Below are positions 27,336 through 38,013 of a stretch of 64,000 nt of DNA, one piece after another. The stretch is taken from assembly GCA_018894105.1 (NCBI GenBank), contig CM032122.1, forward strand, positions 34,069,404 to 34,133,403, in the 5' to 3' direction. Below the pieces are notes generated by a model. It was given only the letters and a program-made list of their open reading frames with translations, searched no databases and was not told the origin of the DNA. Position 1 is the stretch's first letter. The number at the start of each line of letters is the position of its first letter. Position numbers and translations under genes: made by a program. The stretch is from Jacaranda mimosifolia (taxonomy: Eukaryota; Streptophyta; Magnoliopsida; Lamiales; Bignoniaceae).

Positions 27336-28392
27336 AAGGTGTCTTGAGAAATTTTTTAATGCACTTAAACATCCATCATATTAGTTTGATATGTGATTTT
27401 ATTAGGATGCATGTGAGTTTGAAGAATAACCAAGATTTACCTCACGATCGACTTGAAGAGAGATATGCCAATAAAATCTAGCCCAAAAGTTGAGGTCCTA
27501 ATATGAAAATATAGTTTTGATTCAAAAGTTCGAGATTTTAAGTCCTACCTATGAAAGGGCATTAGGCTTCATTAACAGTAGTTTTAGGAAAAATCATTAA
27601 AAATTCTTTAAAGTAAATTTTAAATCTAAAAAATCCATAAAATTAATTTTCAATTTAAAAAAAATGAATTCCACATATTTTTTATTTCAAAAAGCCCATC
27701 CACTAGCTTTTACTCTATTTTTAGACGAAATTACCTTTGAATCTCTACATGAAGAAATTTTCTATTTATTAATGGTCAATTTTAAAGTTTAAGTTTTTTT
27801 TAGTATTCACTTATTTGTAGTAAAAAGTTTACAAAAATTAATTCATGAATTTTAAACATTTTAATCTTTTTGTAGTTAATTCTAAAAATTAATATTATCT
27901 CTACAATAACTTATATATATATATATATATTTAAAAAATCAAGATATTTCTCCAAATCAATTTACACAATATAAAAAAATTCTATTAAAAAAACTAAACT
28001 ATTAATTTTTTTTAACTTAATGATTCAACAATAGCTTGACGGATTTAGGCTCATTAGGGTTTTGTTTTCCTCCTTCATAGGCTAAATTATTCTTGGGTTC
28101 TCCAATCCTTTTATTTAATTAATTGAATTAGTTCATTGAATATTTTTAAATTATTTTGCTAACTTGCCCTTCTAATCTCAAATATCCACATCATGCAGCA
28201 TCAATCAAGAACAAATTATAAATTATCATCAATCAACAATTTCACACATTTGAGTTGTTTCAATTTCACCATTTAAATTAAGTTTGATCAACATGATTTG
28301 ATCTTATTGAAAACTTAAATGTACACGATATCGCAGAAATCAAAATTAAATTAATTAATAACACAATAATAGATCACTAATATTTACTCTTT

Positions 28393-29953
28393 TCAAGAAT
28401 TTTGTGTCTTTTTGATGACCATGAATTGATCTTGAAACGCTTTGGAGTACCCTTTGTTCCTCTCATCCTTCTTCAACTTGTGGATATACTCCATCAACAC
28501 ACGCTTGTTCTTGAACACATTTCCCTTCACCTTCATGTATGTCTCATGGTAGACGTGCCTGTCGATTTTTTGGGAGTCTCGGTAGGCGTGCAGCAGGCGG
28601 CGCAACACCCTCACCCGACACATCCACAGCAGCTTCGACGGCAGCCTTGCTTCTCTCGTACCCTTTCGCTTACCGTATCCCGAGTGCCTGCCCTTTCTTC
28701 TTGCTTCCATGGCTTTTCTAGCGCGGGATCTTGATTGGAGTTTTGGAGGTTTCTTGACGATGAAACCGTCTTCTATCAGCTTCCTCACGTTCAATCCTTC
28801 AATTCAATTCAAACATATATGTATTAGATTCCCACATTAGTTAAATAAGAGGGTATTTGGGGTGAGCTTATAGACTTCTCAAAACATTTTATAAGATATT
28901 TGAGAACTTACAAAATATGAAAAAGTGTTTAGTAGATTTTTTAAAAAAAGAACTTATAAGTTCAAAAAATAAGATATTAGAAACTTGTAAGCTCTTTTTT
29001 TAAAAAGTAAGGAGCGTCTAACTTATTTTAAAGATTTTAACAAGTTAGCTTAATTTTAATTATATTAATTATAAAAATATCATTACTAACATCTTATAAG
29101 TTTTAAAATATTATTTTATCTGAACACTTTAAAAACTAATTTATAAGAAAAGGTCTAACATCTTATAAGTTTAAAAAATATGCATCTTATAAGATGTAGG
29201 AGCTTATAAAATTTTTTAAATAAGATTAATCAAACACCCTCTAAATCATGAATAGTGTTGAAACTAGTTTTTGAAGTGAGTTAAACTCAAGATCCATTTT
29301 TCACGAATATGACTAATTTATTTGACAATTGACATTTACTTAACAAAATAACAAATTATATATCTATTCCAAATCAAATATTTTCTTTTACACATTGTGC
29401 AAAGTAAAATACTTCCAACACAAAACCCAAAATTGATATCTTCCTAGCTATATATGTGCACCATCATCTACATGGTATCAATTGCCTAAATGCTAATTTA
29501 TATTTGTTTATTAAATATAAATATTGTCAATATGTGAAGAAATTAACATTCCCAACTTAAATAACAATTTGGATCATCTATTCTATTTTATATTTTATCT
29601 TCTATTCTATTTTATTAATATGTGCCGACGTATTAAGTATTTTTCTATAAAAATAATTGATTGAAAATCATATACATATTACATATACTCATCCAATTGA
29701 AATAAGAGATGAAATACAAAATAAAATAAAAAATTTAAAATAAATGACAAAAAAAGTACTTTTAGACGTGATTTGTTAAAAAGCTACATAAAAGATGGAA
29801 CAATTAAGTAAGAATTAGATAGGAAGAATTAACATATATACTAGAATTGGCCATGGTGATATGAATGGCCTCATTAGGGTCCAGCCACACCTTCCCTTTC
29901 CCACAACTGAGAACGCTGGATGCTAACCTCTTCTGTAGCCTGAGAGACACCAT
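28393..29953 (-). CDS. RPL19: 60S ribosomal protein L19 (eL19), divergent and C-terminally short, 2 exons, 171 aa
   Basis: Exon 1 is 29953-29842 and exon 2 is 28796-28393, joined across a GT-AG intron that splits one Arg codon. The N-terminus [20 protein letters not shown], followed by KVWLDPNEA, is unmistakably eL19, as are [27 protein letters not shown] and [20 protein letters not shown]. eL19 is a large-subunit protein with a long C-terminal helix. Plant eL19 proteins are usually a little over 200 residues. Here the frame stops after [11 protein letters not shown], so most of the basic C-terminal extension is absent. Several normally conserved positions differ (for example LWMCRVRV and [13 protein letters not shown]). 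The frame is open and the intron retained, so it may be an expressed paralogue or a gene beginning to decay. The intron carries a MITE. Confidence 0.85.
28849..29241. mobile_element. Tourist-like AT-rich MITE in the RPL19 intron, TSD TAA
   Basis: The ends GAGGGTATTTGGGGTGAGCT and, as complement, GAGGGTGTTTGATTAATCTT share the GAGGGTRTTTG terminus. Both ends abut TAA (28846-28848 and 29242-29244), the 3-bp target duplication of PIF/Harbinger elements. The interior consists of TTATAAG repeats in inverted array. It is non-coding and 393 bp long. Confidence 0.7.
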
Positions 29954-32289
29954 CTTTTCTTTTTTCACCTGAATTAATCAATCAAAAAAAAAAAATGACA
30001 AAAATTAAATTATATATGTGCTTAAATTATAATAAGAAGAGGAAAGCAGTAGATGAGATTGAATTATACAATTCTATACTAATTATATGTTGCTTAATTA
30101 ATCCTTTATCTCTTTGTATAATTGGTTTTGTTGGGGTGTTCTGTTTCGTTTTATAGAGGCAAAAAGTCAGTCATGACGTACTAAAATACTACAAGAATGT
30201 TGTAGCTAGGATGCCCATGTTTCTTGGGACCCAAGTTATAATCTTGTTGGTCAACTTCTGCGTCCATATATTAATATTGGAGAATTAGGATATTTCTTTT
30301 TATTGATTTTTTTCTTGCAGCCCAAGTCAGAAAGTTCAGCTTCTTAAAAAAAGAAAAAAGAAAAAGAAAAATTCAAATTAAAAGAATCAAATATTGTATG
30401 CCAACAATATTATTGGATTAATTGTTATACTAATATGATTATTGTTATATATATGTAATGAAGCTAGTTCTATGTACATAATAAGTCGTTTCATGACAGT
30501 TTCGTCTATCATTTTATTGTGAAAGACCTAATTGGCCCGTTCTGCCATAAGTACCTCAATATCCTGCTTAGTACAATTTGATAATGGGTTTGATTCAGTG
30601 ATTGAAAATTTTTCTTTTCTCGATCTTGATTCGTGTATATATTCCAGAACTATGGGCCTAGTTAAAGTGAAGAGATATGAATTCCTCCTATCCAAGTTAG
30701 TAGGAAACTTAGGTTGCCGTAGAAATTTGCCTAGAGATAATAATTTTTATAATTAAATTTTGGAGAAAATTAATTTTGTTCACAAAATTTTTCACTAAAG
30801 CAGTTGATAGGATAGTGCCTAAATGCAATTGAATCTCCATTTCTCACGATCATTTTACCTTATAATTTTTGCATCGAGAATCTTTTCTCGAGTGTATTCA
30901 TCACTGGAGGAAACCCAATCCAACTCAACACATAAAATAATAGCAATCAAGAAAAACCCGAATTGGGGGCATCTAAATTTGAAGAGTTTGCTGAATCAGG
31001 AGCTAAGAACTTCGTCGTGTCTGAGCTTAAAAGGCACATCTGGCCTTAATTTCACAAATTAGATAAATGAGGATATGAAGAAAAGTGAAATAACTAAATA
31101 TTTAAAATGAATAATTGATTCTCAATTATCCATTTAATTCTCAATTTAATTTATATTTTATTAAAACTTTACAATTGAAACCATTTTAGTGCTTCAACAA
31201 CACAATATGAATAACTCGATCTCAATTATCTAAAATGAAATCTTTAAATGGGATCATATAATTCTATGATTGATATAGTTGAAATTTTCTAAAAATTTGG
31301 GCTTTGTTTGTATGTGAATTGGGGTATTTTGTCAAAAAAAAATTGCCAAAATGATTTTTGGGAGTGGGATTAGGGAATGTGTGGTTGTTTGTTTATGTTT
31401 TGGGTGGAAGGTAGAGAATGAATTAAGAGAAAATTATCTGTTTGTTTGTTTGTGTTTTGGGAGGGAACAAGATGTCACATCAATAACTTTTTTACTGGGT
31501 TGGTGGGGTGAAATTTGAAATGGATATTTTAAAAGTAATTATATATATGTATATATAGATTGAATGAGTGGTACTATGTGTATATATATATCTTATGTGA
31601 AGGGGACAATTTATGACAAGTTGTTAGTATTGGGGAGTGTATTAGAGTGTGAATAGTAAGAATATTTTGGGTAATGAATTTTGTATTTTGAGAGTGAGAT
31701 TATGAAATGCGTATTATTTGTTTGACTAAATTTTGGAAGTTGAAAAATGTATTGAGAATTTATAAGCAAACAAGCCCTTAAAGAATGACCACTACATTAG
31801 TCTTTATATTTTTGAGTATATTTATTTGCCCATTGGAATATTTTTATCAAATGCATTTTTGTGTATGTAAATACTAATATTTAGATGTAATAGTTTTAGA
31901 CCCAAGAAAGTCTCACTAAAACTATTATATTAAATTATTGGTACATTTTACTTATAAAAGAAATTCATACGGGACTAAAATATTATTATATATTTGAATT
32001 GGTTATTGAAAATTTATTTATTATTTTATAATTATTTATATAATACATGTTATTTAATAATTTTGAGGTTATACAAAATGACTCCAAAAACAAAAACAAA
32101 TAGTTTTTGCTGATCAAAGTTATATAAAGTATTAAGAAATATTTTATTTTCTAAAATATTTTAGATTATAAAGCATGTGTTAAATTGATAATCAAATAAT
32201 AACTTAATATAACTTATCTTTATAAATGAAATACTAAAAGGTATATATTTACTCTATACATAAATAATTGTTCGAATTCAAATTTCTAA
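29954..32289. other. intergenic DNA between RPL19 and the Helitron pair
   Basis: No gene is seen. The first couple of hundred bases are the RPL19 promoter/leader. Two short frames at 30532-30756 and 30823-31062 have no recognised domain, and the first has no ATG start. A MITE at 31299-31777 is listed separately. Confidence 0.55.
31299..31777. mobile_element. MITE, family B (second copy at 54377-54838)
   Basis: The ends GGGCTTTGTTTGTATGTGAA and, as complement of the right end, GGGCTTGTTTGCTTATAAAT form inverted repeats. The flanking triplets are TTT and TTA, suggesting a PIF/Harbinger-type TTA target with one change. The interior has repeated GTTTGTTTGTGTTTTGGG motifs and no frame. A reverse-orientation relative lies in the VPS26C-HRD3A spacer. 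Confidence 0.65.
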
Positions 32290-34921
32290 TCTATATTATT
32301 ATATATAGCACAACGGTGTGGAACCCACAATTACTCAATTTTGATTGCAATTTTGGCCAAGTGGCAAATTCTTAGAATTTTAAGTTCTTTAATTAAATTT
32401 AAATTTTTTTATTAATTGTTGATTATTATCTCTAACCGATATGATTGTATCTTATCTCTAATTTTCTTTTGTTTGAAATTTAAAATAAATCTCTGTATAC
32501 TATTAAGTAAGAACTTAATTCAAATTTAAAAATAAATTTGTTTTATTTTTTAACAATTAGATATTAATACTAAATTATAAAAAATTGATAAAATATTTTT
32601 CTTTAATAATTTAAGATAAAGTCGCTACATCTCCATTGAAAAAAAAATAAACAATAGTCTCCAAGATGAAGTCATTACTTTTTTAGTTAATTCGCACTAA
32701 GTTGTTAAAATTTTAAATTTTTTATTTAAATCAAAAAAATATTGGTAGTTGGTTGCTCTCTTCATATTAGGTGAACACTTATCTATTCCATATAAATATT
32801 TCTAAAGTTTCGAAATTGTTTTCTTGGTTGAATAAATAATTATTTAATTGATCTTTAATATCAGAAAAACGATTATTTATAAAGTTTGTTTCATCTCGTG
32901 CTTAGAATATATTGAAGATTTCTTAATTTACAATTTTTTTCAAATATCTTTTTTAAGTTTTCTCTTAGCTTTAATAACTAAATTTATTTATACCTGATTG
33001 TTTATGATGAAAACTTTTTGAAAAAAAAATATTAATTTTATGACTAATTACAAGAGGTTATGTGTAAAATAAAGTACTAATAATCAATTTATTGATTTTA
33101 TTTATATATTGAAGTATCAAATTCAATTTTAAATATAATAATTAATTTAAATAACATTCTAAATATTTATTTGGTCCATAAATCTAATATAGCTAAATAT
33201 AAAGTTGAGAATTTTCAACCAGTATAATAAGATATAAAAATAAAGTAAAATCATCAGACGACATCAAATCTCTATCAAATAAAGATTTAATATTATCCTT
33301 TAATATTACATATAATAATAAGATAATATCAAAAATATTTCAATAGGTTAAGACTCTTCTACTTCATACACCTATATAAAGGGGCTATGTGATTCCATAC
33401 AAACATAACTGGAAGAAATAGAAAAAATTCAAATTTCAAAAAGCTTTGCCTCGGTCTTTCAAATCTGAAAGAAGGATAAATCAATAAATTCATTTTTTGC
33501 CGATATTTGGTATCTATTGAAATTTTGATTTCATATATACAATTAAACATAATTATCTTGTCTTGATTGTTGAAAACTTGATGTTCTCTATGTTAATATG
33601 GCAGAGTATGACAAATGAGCTGGGCACAGGAAATGGGTGAGCAAGAAAATTTGCATCAAAGAATGATTCTTTTTTGTATTTGTAATGATTCGGGTGGTAT
33701 TTTCTTCATGTTTATTTTAAGTATAAGATATATTGAATCATATAAATGTATTTCTTGCCCCATCCCCCCACACTAGAGTACTGCTACAACCTTAATATTT
33801 TAAGGATCATGAGAAATATTGATCATTAATTTATTTTACCTTTTTTTATATGAATTAGAAGGTTTGGACATGGATGATTTTTGATGGAAGATTAATAGAA
33901 ATCATTATATTAATACGGTGACGATACAATCAAGTTGGGAAATGGAGGTAAATAACATGTGAAAAAAATTATTATTTATTATTAGTCCACTTTCAATAAT
34001 TATTTGGAATACAGAGAATTTTTTTTTTTTTTTTATCATAATGTAATTTCAGGTTGAGAAGGTCTCAAAGCATATTAAAAGGTGATCAATTTTTGATGTA
34101 GAGTCTCATAAGTGATGAAGGAATTTAAGATAAAGATGAATCATGTCTCAATTTCCATTTTAAAAGAAAACTCATAACTTAGGTAATGTAATTTTTGTTT
34201 TTATTGATTGAGTATTTGTAATACTTGAAAAAGTTAATATAATGTTACTTTTGTTTCATCAATAGTTCCTCAAAATTTGATTAAAGTTTTGCTAGATTTA
34301 GTATTTCAAAATATGGTTCCTAATACTTTTGAGAAGCATTTTCTTCCGTTAATGTAGTGTTCCACTTCGCTTAGCCTTTTAAAATGTGATATCAAAACTT
34401 TCGAGCTAATTGTATAAAAATTTGCAACTACTAATTTGTCCGAATAGCATTATCCTTGCACTTATATATATAAGATTTGGTGTTCAAACTCAAAATAGTC
34501 TCAAATGTATTCACCTTTTGTTTGAGATTTTTTTTTATAAATTGTGCAGTAAGTTTTTATATTATTAATATTGTTTATCATTATTTCATATCTTTGCAGG
34601 TATTACATTTTTTATTATTTTGTTCAATTTCTTTTAAATTGACTAAGTTGTATTGGGTTATGGAAAAAATAAGAGTCTTTGCATTTTTACACTGTACTTT
34701 TTTAAATTGATAATAATGTGATGGGCTTAAGTTTTCATTGCTTTTTACTGATATTAATACATATGATTTGGTGGGAAAAACTCTTTAATTTTGATATTAT
34801 TTATCTAATTTAAAAAAAACACGTATTAAACTTACTTTTACATAAAACAAAAACAATACTAATATATTATATTTTCAATAGTAATTAATTCCATCCGTAC
34901 ATAGCACGGGGTACATGCTAG
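32290..34921 (+). mobile_element. non-autonomous Helitron, copy 1 of a head-to-tail pair
   Basis: It starts TCTATATTATTATATATAGC after an A and ends with CTAG before T, the Helitron target pattern. About 14 bases inside the 3' end lies a hairpin CCGTAC-ATA-GCACGG (one mispair) followed by GGTACATG and CTAG. No RepHel frame exists, so it is non-autonomous. The whole 2.6 kb is repeated as copy 2. A TATATAAA promoter-like site (33373) is shared by both. It is mostly A/T with no captured gene recognised. Confidence 0.8.
33373..33380 (+). promoter_or_regulatory. promoter-like TATA site inside Helitron copy 1
   Basis: CACC-TATATAAA-GGGGCTATGTG closely matches a consensus TATA element with a GC-richer downstream segment. 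The same block occurs at 36004-36011 in copy 2, inside otherwise AT-rich sequence. Whether it drives a transcript is unknown. Confidence 0.35.
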
Positions 34922-37568
34922 TACTATTATATATAGCACAACGGTGTGGGACCCATAATTACTTAATTTTGATTACAATTTTGTCCAAGTGGCAAATTCT
35001 TAGAATTTTGAGTTTTTTTAATTAAGTTTAAATTTTTTTATTAATTGTTGATTATTATCTCTAACCGATGTAATTGTATCTTATCTCTAATTTTCTTTCA
35101 TTTGAAATTTAAAATATATCTCTCTACACTATTAAGTAAGACCTTAATTCAATTTAAAAATATAATTTATTTTATTTATTAACAATTAGATATTAATACT
35201 AGATTATAAAAAATTGATAAAATCTTTTTTCTTTAATAGTTTAAGATAAAGTCGCTACATCTCCTTTGAAAAAAAAAAAAACAATAATCTCTAAGATAAA
35301 GTCATTACTTTTTTAGTTGATTCGCACTAAATTTTTAAAATTTTTAATTAAATCAAAAAAATTATTAGTAGTTGGTTGCTCTATTCATATTAGTTGAATA
35401 CTTATCCATTCCATATATATATTTCTAAAGTTTCAAAATTGTTTTCTTGGTTGAACAAATAATTATTTAATTGATCTTTAATATCAGAAAAATGATTATC
35501 TATAAAATTTGTTCCATCTCGTGCTTAGAATGTATCGAAAATTTCTTAATTTACAATTTTTTTAAAGATCTTTTTTAAGTTTTCTCTTAGCTTTAATAAC
35601 TAAACTTATTTATACCTGGTTGTTTATGATGAAATTTTTTTGAAAAAAATATTAATTTTACGACTAATTACAAGAGGCTATGTGTAAAATAAAGTATTAA
35701 TAATCAATTTAATGGTTTTATTTATATATTGAAGTATTAAATTCAATTTTAAATATAATAATTAATTTAAATAATATTCTAAATATTTATTTAGTCAATA
35801 AATCTAATATAGCTAAATATAAAGTTGAGATTTTTCAACCAACAAAATGCAGTCTAATAAGATATAACAATAAAGCAAGTTTCATCAGATGATATCAAAT
35901 CTCTATCAAATAAAGATTTAATATTATCCTTTAACATTATATATAATAATAACATAATATCAAAAATGTTCCAGTAGGTTAAGACTCTTCTACTTCATGC
36001 ACCTATATAAAGAGGCTATGTGATTCGATGCAAACATAATCGGAAGAAATAGAAAAAATTCAAATTTCAAAAAGCTTTCCCTTAGTCTTTAAAATCTGAA
36101 AAAAGAATAAATCAATAAATTTTTCCACAATAAATTTATTTTTGTTGGAATTTGATATCCATTGAAATTTTGATTTTATAGATATAATTAAACATATTAT
36201 CTTTTCTTGATTGTTGAAAACTTGATATTTTCTATGTTAATATGATAGAGTATGACAAATGAGCTAGGCACAAGAAATGGGTGAGCAAGAAAATTTGCAT
36301 CAAAGAATGATTCTTTTTTTACTTATTTGTAAGGATTTGGGTGGTATTTTCTTCATATTCAATTCAAGTATAAGATATGTCGAATCATATAAATGTATTC
36401 CCCCCCCCCCCCCCCCAAGAGTATTGGTGCAGCCTTAATATTTTAAGAATCATGAAAAATATTGATCATTAATTTATTTTACCTTTTTATCTGAATGATC
36501 AGGAGGTTTGGACATGGTTGATTTTTGATAGAACGGTAATAGAAATCATTATATTAATACAACGACGATACGATCAAGTTGGAAAATTGAGGTAAATAAC
36601 ATGTGAAAAAAATTGTTATTTATTATTAATCCACTTTCAATAATTATTTGGCATACAAAAATTTTCTTTTTATTATAATGCAATTTCAGATTGAGAAAGT
36701 CTCAAAGTATATTGAAAGGTAATCAATTTCTGATGTAAAGTTTCAAAAGTAACGAAGGAATTCAATATAAAGATGAATCATGATTTAATTTCTACTTTAA
36801 AAGAAAACTCATAACTTATGTAATGTGATTTTTGTTTTTATTGATTGAGTCTTTGTAATACTTCGAAAAGTTAATATAATGTTACTTTTGTTTTATCAGT
36901 AGTTCCTCAAAATGTGATTAAATTTTTGCTAGATTTAGTATTTCAAAACGTGGTTTCTAATACTTTTGAGGAGCATTTTCTTCTGTTAATGTAGTGTTCC
37001 ACTTGACTTAGCTTTTTTAAAATGTGATATCAAAACTTTCAAACTAATTGTATAAAAATTTGCAACTACTCATTTGGCCGGATAGCATTATCCCTCCACT
37101 TATATGTATAAGAGTTGCTGTTAAAACTCAAAATAGTCCCAAATAAATTCATCTTTTGTTTGAGGTTTTTTTTTTTTTTTTCAATTGTGCAGTAAGTTTT
37201 TATATTATTAATATTGTTTATCATTTTTTCATATCTTTGCAGGTATTATACTATTTATTATTTTGTTCAATTTCTTTTAAATTGACTAAGTTGTCTTGGG
37301 TTATAGAAAAAAATAAGAGTTTTTGTATTTTTACATCATACTTTTTTTAAATTGATAATAATGTGACGAGCTTAAGTTTTCATTACTTTTTATTGATATT
37401 AATACATATGATTTGGTGGGAAAAACTCTTTAATTTTGATATTATTTATCTAATTTAAAAAAAAATTACGTATTAAACATACTTTTACATAAAATAAAAA
37501 TAATACTAATATATTATATTTTTAATAATAATTAATTTCATCCGTGCATAGCACGGGGTACATGCTAG
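34922..37568 (+). mobile_element. non-autonomous Helitron, copy 2 of a head-to-tail pair
   Basis: It begins directly at the CTAG end of copy 1 with TACTATTATATATAGCACAA and runs to CTAG at 37565-37568. A perfect terminal hairpin CCGTGC-ATA-GCACGG lies just inside. It is colinear with copy 1 throughout, by eye about nine tenths identical, with small indels and an expanded 17-C run (36400-36416). No helicase or Rep frame. The TATA-like site is at 36004-36011. Confidence 0.8.
36400..36416 (+). repeat. poly-C tract of 17 in Helitron copy 2
   Basis: Seventeen consecutive C follow AAATGTATT. The matching place in copy 1 (about 33758-33772) reads GCCCCATCCCCCCACAC, so the tract grew or was assembled after the two copies separated. 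Long homopolymers are also common sites of sequencing error. Confidence 0.9.
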
Positions 37569-38013
37569 TGTTTATATACACTAGTACAATGTTACTGAAT
37601 CATTTGACCGCTTTATAGTATAAATTACTTTAAATCTAATAGTTTTAAATAAAACACAACTATTTCGTTATTCAATAGTAATTTTTTAAAAAAATTGAAA
37701 AGGATGTTATTTAATAAATATTAGAATTAAACAAAAATTTCAATAGTAAAATTATTTTCGGCACAAATCTTACGCGCGCTAGTGGCATCTAATCCATATC
37801 CATTGGACGGTTTCTGTTTTTTCTCTTTGTTCTTTCTTAAGGAAATATTCGGGAAAATTCAAAATACTATAGGCGATTGACGTCGTCACTGTCACACCAG
37901 ATCCGATTCAGTCGTCGCACCTCTCTCCCTAAATTTTTCCCTTTTCCCCCATTGATCATATACTCAAAGGCAAAAACACACAGAAAAAAACTACAATTTT
38001 TTGAAGCAATTCA
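37569..38013. other. upstream region of the aldose epimerase gene
   Basis: No gene. It is AT-rich to about 37750. The last 100 bases include a CT-rich leader (CCTCTCTCCC near 37920) directly before the ATG, typical of a plant housekeeping promoter. No clear TATA box was found. Confidence 0.5.

Larger units (their letters stand above)
25588..28392. other. gene-free, repeat-rich DNA
   Basis: No gene is seen. It contains the PADRE 3' flank, a complete hAT-like element (25914-26874), a G-rich tract (26921-26951) and an AT-rich MITE copy (about 26990-27335). The rest is AT-rich DNA with (AT)n runs near 26614-26632 and 27912-27930. Confidence 0.6.

Noticed and set aside
27420..27600. Second SINE candidate with AAAGTTCGAGATTT box-B-like word
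   Set aside because: No A box at the right distance and no flanking duplication were found.
28402..28734. 110-codon frame on the plus strand
   Set aside because: It is antisense to the RPL19 coding exon.
30532..31062. Two consecutive short frames with protein-like composition
   Set aside because: The first has no ATG, the second no recognisable domain, and the splice signals between them do not join sensibly. An old retroelement or gene fragment cannot be excluded.
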